Origin: Streptomyces alboniger
Lineage (GTDB): Bacteria; Actinomycetota; Actinomycetes; Streptomycetales; Streptomycetaceae
Assembly (NCBI RefSeq): GCF_008704395.1
Contig: NZ_CP023695.1
Coordinates: forward strand, 3,968,001 to 4,032,000
DNA length: 64,000 bases
Direction of reading: 5' to 3'
The notes beneath the pieces are model-generated. The model had not been told where the DNA came from. It did no database searches and worked only from the letters and a program-made list of their open reading frames with translations. This document shows positions 61,016-64,000 of the stretch, in pieces (the first letter of the stretch is position 1; each line of letters starts with the position of its first letter). The translations under genes were made by a program, and so were the position numbers.

Positions 61016-61515
61016 CACAACTCCTTGAAGTGATCGAAGGGTTCACGGCAGGAGGCGCAGCGTCGCAGGGCCTTGCACGCCGTGGAGGAGAAGCGGCTGA
61101 GCAGCTCCGTGTCGGTCGACCCGCAGTGCGGGCAGCGGATCGACAGGCTCAGGGGGACGGGGCCGTCGGCCGGGTGGGAGCGTGGGGGCGCTATGCCGAA
61201 CTCGGCCAGCTTGCGGCGGCCTTCGGCGCTGATGTCGTCCGTCGACCAGGCGGGGGAGAGCACCGTGCGCACGGAGACCTCGGGGATGCCGTGGTCGTGC
61301 AGCACCTGCTCTATGTCGGAGGTCATGGCCTCGATCGCGGGGCAGCCGGTGTACGTCGGGGTCAGCTCGACGTCGACCTTGCCGGGGGCGAGGACCCGCA
61401 CGCCGCGCACGACGCCGAGGTCGGCCAGGGTCAGCACGGGCAGCTCCGGGTCGGGCACCGAGCCCGCCAGGGCCAGCAGCTCCGCCTCCAGCGCGGTGGG
61501 CGCGGTCGTCACCAT
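61015..61515 (-). CDS. paaD: Phenylacetyl-CoA epoxidase maturation protein PaaD
   Basis: A 166-residue protein with a MIP18/DUF59 domain (VPDPELPVLTLADLGVVRGV, PTYTGCPAIEAM) and a C-terminal CxxC-type zinc ribbon (CPHCGST, CASCREPF). It is thought to act in Fe-S assembly for PaaE. ATG 61515 is within the end of paaC. Confidence 0.95.
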   Translation of the reverse strand: MVTTAPTALEAELLALAGSVPDPELPVLTLADLGVVRGVRVLAPGKVDVELTPTYTGCPAIEAMTSDIEQVLHDHGIPEVSVRTVLSPAWSTDDISAEGRRKLAEFGIAPPRSHPADGPVPLSLSIRCPHCGSTDTELLSRFSSTACKALRRCASCREPFDHFKEL

Positions 61516-62288
61516 GACGCCCCCGGGTGGCTCCGGTGCAGGTGCTGCATCTCGGCGAGCATCCGGCCGAACGGCTCGGTGTGCAGACCCTGACGTCCGG
61601 CGCCGGCCGTCCACGCGCCGGTCTGCGGTCCGTCGGGCACGGTCAGGGTGGCCCGCTCTATGACGGCCGTCACCGAGGCCGTCCAGCTCTCCCGCAGCGC
61701 CGGACAGTCGATGTCGAGACCGGCCACCGGCTGGAACATCTCACCGGTGAACCGCCACAGCGCGTCGAGCCCGCGCTGCATCCGCTCGTGGCTCTCGGCC
61801 GTGCCGTCGCCGAGCCGCAGCGTCCACTGCTCGGCGTGGTCCTGGTGGTAGGCGACTTCCTTGACGGCCTTCGCGGCCAGGGGCGCGAACTCGCCATCAC
61901 CGGACGCCAACTGGCCGTACAACAGGGTCTGGTACGTGGAGAAGTACAGCTGGCGGGCGATGGTGTGCGCGAAGTCGCCGTTCGGCTGTTCGACCAGCTG
62001 GAGGTTGCGGAAGGCGCGCTCCTCGCGGAGGTATGCCAACTCGTCCTCGTCGCCGGCCAGGGAGAGCAGGACGCGGGCCTGGCCGAGCAGGTCGAGGGCG
62101 ATGTTCGCGAGGGCGACCTCCTCCTCGAGGACGGGGGCGTGCCCCGCCCACTCCCCCAGGCGGTGCGAGAGCACCAAGGCGTCGTCGCCCAGGGCGAGGG
62201 CGGGCAGGGCGGGCAGGGCAGGCGTCGCCACGGGAGTGGCGGTGGGTGCGGCCCCGGCAGCGGGGGTGGAGGCGGGTGCGGCGGTCAT
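61509..62288 (-). CDS. paaC: Phenylacetyl-CoA epoxidase subunit PaaC
   Basis: A 259-residue ferritin-like protein, the structural partner of PaaA. EEVALANIALDLLGQARVLL and KEVAYHQDHAEQWTLRLGDG are typical PaaC helices, with degenerate metal ligands. A Pro/Ala-rich N-terminal stretch (residues 3-30) looks like recent repeat expansion. ATG 62288 overlaps the paaB stop. Confidence 0.95.
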   Translation of the reverse strand: MTAAPASTPAAGAAPTATPVATPALPALPALALGDDALVLSHRLGEWAGHAPVLEEEVALANIALDLLGQARVLLSLAGDEDELAYLREERAFRNLQLVEQPNGDFAHTIARQLYFSTYQTLLYGQLASGDGEFAPLAAKAVKEVAYHQDHAEQWTLRLGDGTAESHERMQRGLDALWRFTGEMFQPVAGLDIDCPALRESWTASVTAVIERATLTVPDGPQTGAWTAGAGRQGLHTEPFGRMLAEMQHLHRSHPGASW

Positions 62289-62575
62289 AGGTGCTTCACC
62301 CCGTCCGGGATGTCGTAGAACGTCGGGTGGCGGTAGGGCTTGTCGCCCGCCGGTTCGAAGAAGGAGTCCTTCTCGTCCGGCGATGAGGCGGTGATCGCCG
62401 TAGACGGCACGACCCAGAGGGAGATGCCCTCGCTCCTGCGGGTGTACAGATCGCGGGCGTTGCGCAAGGCCATCTCCGCGTCCGGGGCGTGCAGGCTGCC
62501 GGCGTGGGTGTGGGAGAGCCCGCGACGGGAGCGCACGAAGACCTCCCACAGCGGCCACTCGGTCGAGCTGCTCAT
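62285..62575 (-). CDS. paaB: Phenylacetyl-CoA epoxidase subunit PaaB
   Basis: A 96-residue protein starting [20 protein letters not shown] and containing [18 protein letters not shown] and [13 protein letters not shown] segments characteristic of PaaB, which bridges PaaAC complexes. ATG 62575 overlaps the paaA stop by 4 bp. Confidence 0.95.
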   Translation of the reverse strand: MSSSTEWPLWEVFVRSRRGLSHTHAGSLHAPDAEMALRNARDLYTRRSEGISLWVVPSTAITASSPDEKDSFFEPAGDKPYRHPTFYDIPDGVKHL

Positions 62576-63579
62576 GCTGTCGCCTTTCCGTGCTTCGCGG
62601 CATGGGCGGCCGCGGCCTCCCGGACCCAGGCGCCCTCCTCGTGGGCGCGCCTGCGCTGGGTGATGCGCTGGTCGTTGCAGGGGCCGTTGCCCTTGAGGAC
62701 GTCCCAGAACTCGGTCCAGTCGATCGGGCCGAAGTCGTAGTGCCCCCGCGATTCGTTCCACACCAGGTCCGGGTCGGGGAGGGTGAGGCCGAGCGATTCG
62801 GCCTGGGGGACGCAGATGTCCACGAAGCGCTGGCGCAACTCGTCGTTCGAATGGCGCTTGATCTTCCACGTCATCGACTGCTCGGAGTGCGAGGACTCGT
62901 CGTCCGGCGGGCCGAACATCATCAGCGAGGGCCACCACCAGCGGTTCACCGCGTCCTGCGCCATCTCGTGCTGGGCCTCGGTGCCGCGGCTCAGGGCGAG
63001 CAGGGACTCGTACCCCTGGCGCTGGTGGAAGGACTCCTCCTTGCAGACGCGGACCATCGCACGGGCGTAGGGGCCGTAGGAACAGCGGCACAGCGGGACT
63101 TGGTTGGTGATCGCCGCGCCGTCCACGAGCCAGCCGATCGCGCCGACGTCCGCCCAGGTCAGCGTGGGGTAGTTAAAGATCGACGAGTACTTCTGACGGC
63201 CCGAGTGGAGCTTGTCGAGCAGCTCGTCGCGGCTGGTGCCGAGGGTCTCGGCGGCGCTGTAGAGATACAGGCCGTGTCCGGCCTCGTCCTGCACCTTCGC
63301 CATGAGGATCGCCTTGCGCCGCAGGGAGGGGGCGCGCGTGATCCAGTTGGCCTCCGGCTGCATGCCGATGATCTCGGAGTGCGCGTGCTGCGCGATCTGG
63401 CGCACCAGGGACGCGCGATAGGCGTCCGGCATCCAGTCGCGCGGCTCGATGCGCTCGTCGGCGGCGACCGCCTCGTCGAAGGCGGCCTGCTGCTCGGCCG
63501 TGCGCGCGGGCGGGGCCGCCTGGCGCGCCGCCTCGCCCGGCTCCGTCCCCGCCGCCTTGTGTGCGGCTGCTGTCGCCAT
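62572..63579 (-). CDS. paaA: Phenylacetyl-CoA epoxidase catalytic subunit PaaA
   Basis: A 335-residue di-iron oxygenase that epoxidises phenylacetyl-CoA to the 1,2-epoxide, the first ring-attacking step of aerobic phenylacetate catabolism. Iron ligands lie in [13 protein letters not shown] and [15 protein letters not shown] (ExxH patterns). ATG 63579 gives the right length; the frame opens much further upstream without family similarity. First gene of a tightly overlapping paaABCDE operon with an operator 29 bp upstream of the start codon. Confidence 0.96.
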   Translation of the reverse strand: MATAAAHKAAGTEPGEAARQAAPPARTAEQQAAFDEAVAADERIEPRDWMPDAYRASLVRQIAQHAHSEIIGMQPEANWITRAPSLRRKAILMAKVQDEAGHGLYLYSAAETLGTSRDELLDKLHSGRQKYSSIFNYPTLTWADVGAIGWLVDGAAITNQVPLCRCSYGPYARAMVRVCKEESFHQRQGYESLLALSRGTEAQHEMAQDAVNRWWWPSLMMFGPPDDESSHSEQSMTWKIKRHSNDELRQRFVDICVPQAESLGLTLPDPDLVWNESRGHYDFGPIDWTEFWDVLKGNGPCNDQRITQRRRAHEEGAWVREAAAAHAAKHGKATA

Positions 63580-63607
63580 CTCGGTCCCCCTCGACCTGAG
63601 CGAACCG

Positions 63608-63625
63608 ACCGACCGATCGTTCGGT
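63608..63625. promoter_or_regulatory. TetR/PaaR-type operator upstream of paaA
   Basis: ACCGACCGATCGTTCGGT, a near-perfect inverted repeat (one mismatched pair flanking the central CGATCG). It resembles the ACCG-N-CG-type sites of actinobacterial PaaR. The regulator gene is not in the window. Confidence 0.7.
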
Positions 63626-63671
63626 TCGTTTGAATTCAATGGTGCGGCGCGCCGCCATAAGGTGTCAACCC

Positions 63672-63680
63672 TGTGGATAA
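63672..63680 (-). promoter_or_regulatory. Isolated DnaA box
   Basis: TGTGGATAA, the reverse complement of TTATCCACA, in the gap between the divergent paaA and the last gene. Confidence 0.5.
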
Positions 63681-63763
63681 CTTCGCGAACACTGTGCGCG
63701 ACGGGCAGGCCTGAGTACCGTTCCGGCGGCAGGGTTCGGAGCGGGTACGGGGAACGGGGCGGA

Positions 63764-64000
63764 ATGGACGGGTACGAGGAGGGCTCCGGCGGCGGGCCCG
63801 CCGGTCCCGAGGGGCCAGAGGGGCCTGAGGGGCTCGGGAGACCTGAGGGGCCTGTCGGCAGCCCGGAAACCGTGCCGGAAGCGCCACGCGGAACCGCACT
63901 GGACGCGCCGCCCGGAACCGCCCCGGAAGCCCCGCCCGGAACCGCCCCGGAAGCCCGCGTCGGCATCGCCGGGCTCAAGCTCGGCTACCAGATCGCCGCG
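63764..64000 (+). CDS. N-terminal part of a protein of unknown function (cut by window edge)
   Basis: From ATG 63764 (GGAAC upstream) the frame stays open to the end. It begins [20 protein letters not shown] and continues with collagen-like GPEGPEG and repeated PPGTAPEA units (24-bp DNA repeat at about 63908-63955). It then reaches [15 protein letters not shown], perhaps the start of a membrane segment. It might be a DUF5819-type membrane protein, a weak guess. It is divergent from paaA. Confidence 0.6.
   Translation, partial: MDGYEEGSGGGPAGPEGPEGPEGLGRPEGPVGSPETVPEAPRGTALDAPPGTAPEAPPGTAPEARVGIAGLKLGYQIAA

Overview
The window is the origin region of a high-GC linear-chromosome actinomycete, almost certainly Streptomyces or a close relative. 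The reasons are the gene order parB-parA-rsmG-jag-yidC-yidD-rnpA-rpmH-dnaA-oriC-dnaN-gnd-recF-dciA-gyrB-gyrA, a DnaA with a very long Gln/Pro/His-rich linker, CrgA, class E sortases, GTG and TTG starts, and perfect parS sites. It was read by eye and by motif, so family assignments rest on recognised motifs and synteny, not on searches.

Left replication core (1-17.3 kb). Leftward genes: parB (cut by the window edge), parA, rsmG, jag, yidC, yidD, rnpA, rpmH. Rightward genes: dnaA, dnaN, gnd, recF, dciA, gyrB, gyrA. Between dnaA and dnaN lies a 0.93-kb oriC with about 17 DnaA-box-like 9-mers, ending in two abutting boxes, a short GC block and a TAC triplet run that looks like a DnaA-trio unwinding element.

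Flank (17.3-31.4 kb). DUF3566 protein, tRNA-Ile(GAT), small exported proteins, a 42-aa DLW-39-type protein behind a 22-bp palindrome, a large exported protein, a membrane Ser/Thr kinase with an XRE partner, tRNA-Ala(TGC), a 1-kb gene-poor stretch with one candidate 31-aa ORF, a membrane protein made of two copies of one module translationally coupled to a Crp-like regulator, and a divergent HxlR/SDR pair with twin operators followed by a cis-CaaD-type tautomerase.

Accessory island (27.5-35.2 kb). This is the most novel part: a candidate RiPP (ribosomally made, modified peptide) locus. A 39-aa precursor-like peptide ending in Cys, and a 29-aa ORF just before it, precede a strong hairpin and then a MccB-like protein (RRE-like N-terminus plus E1/ThiF adenylation fold). 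A substrate-binding-protein homologue without export signal and a SAM methyltransferase follow. An ABC-F protein, a 2OG-Fe(II) oxygenase and an MFS exporter run divergently. A STAND/TPR regulator with an 11-unit octanucleotide repeat just upstream of its start faces it.

Right part (37.8-64 kb). AhpD-like and DUF1801 proteins, two perfect parS sites, DUF5324 protein, cyclophilin, rhomboid protease, a second DnaA-box cluster, crgA, DUF881 protein, three class E sortases interleaved with a 53-aa membrane protein and a glutamine amidotransferase (pabA/trpG type), then the leftward fhaA-fhaB-pstP-rodA/ftsW-pbpA-pknB growth and division operon. After tRNA-Leu(CAG) come DUF2252, J-domain-like and rhodanese genes, an acyl-CoA dehydrogenase behind a KstR-like site, and the phenylacetyl-CoA epoxidase operon paaABCDE behind a TetR/PaaR-type operator. 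The 5' end of one more gene closes the window.
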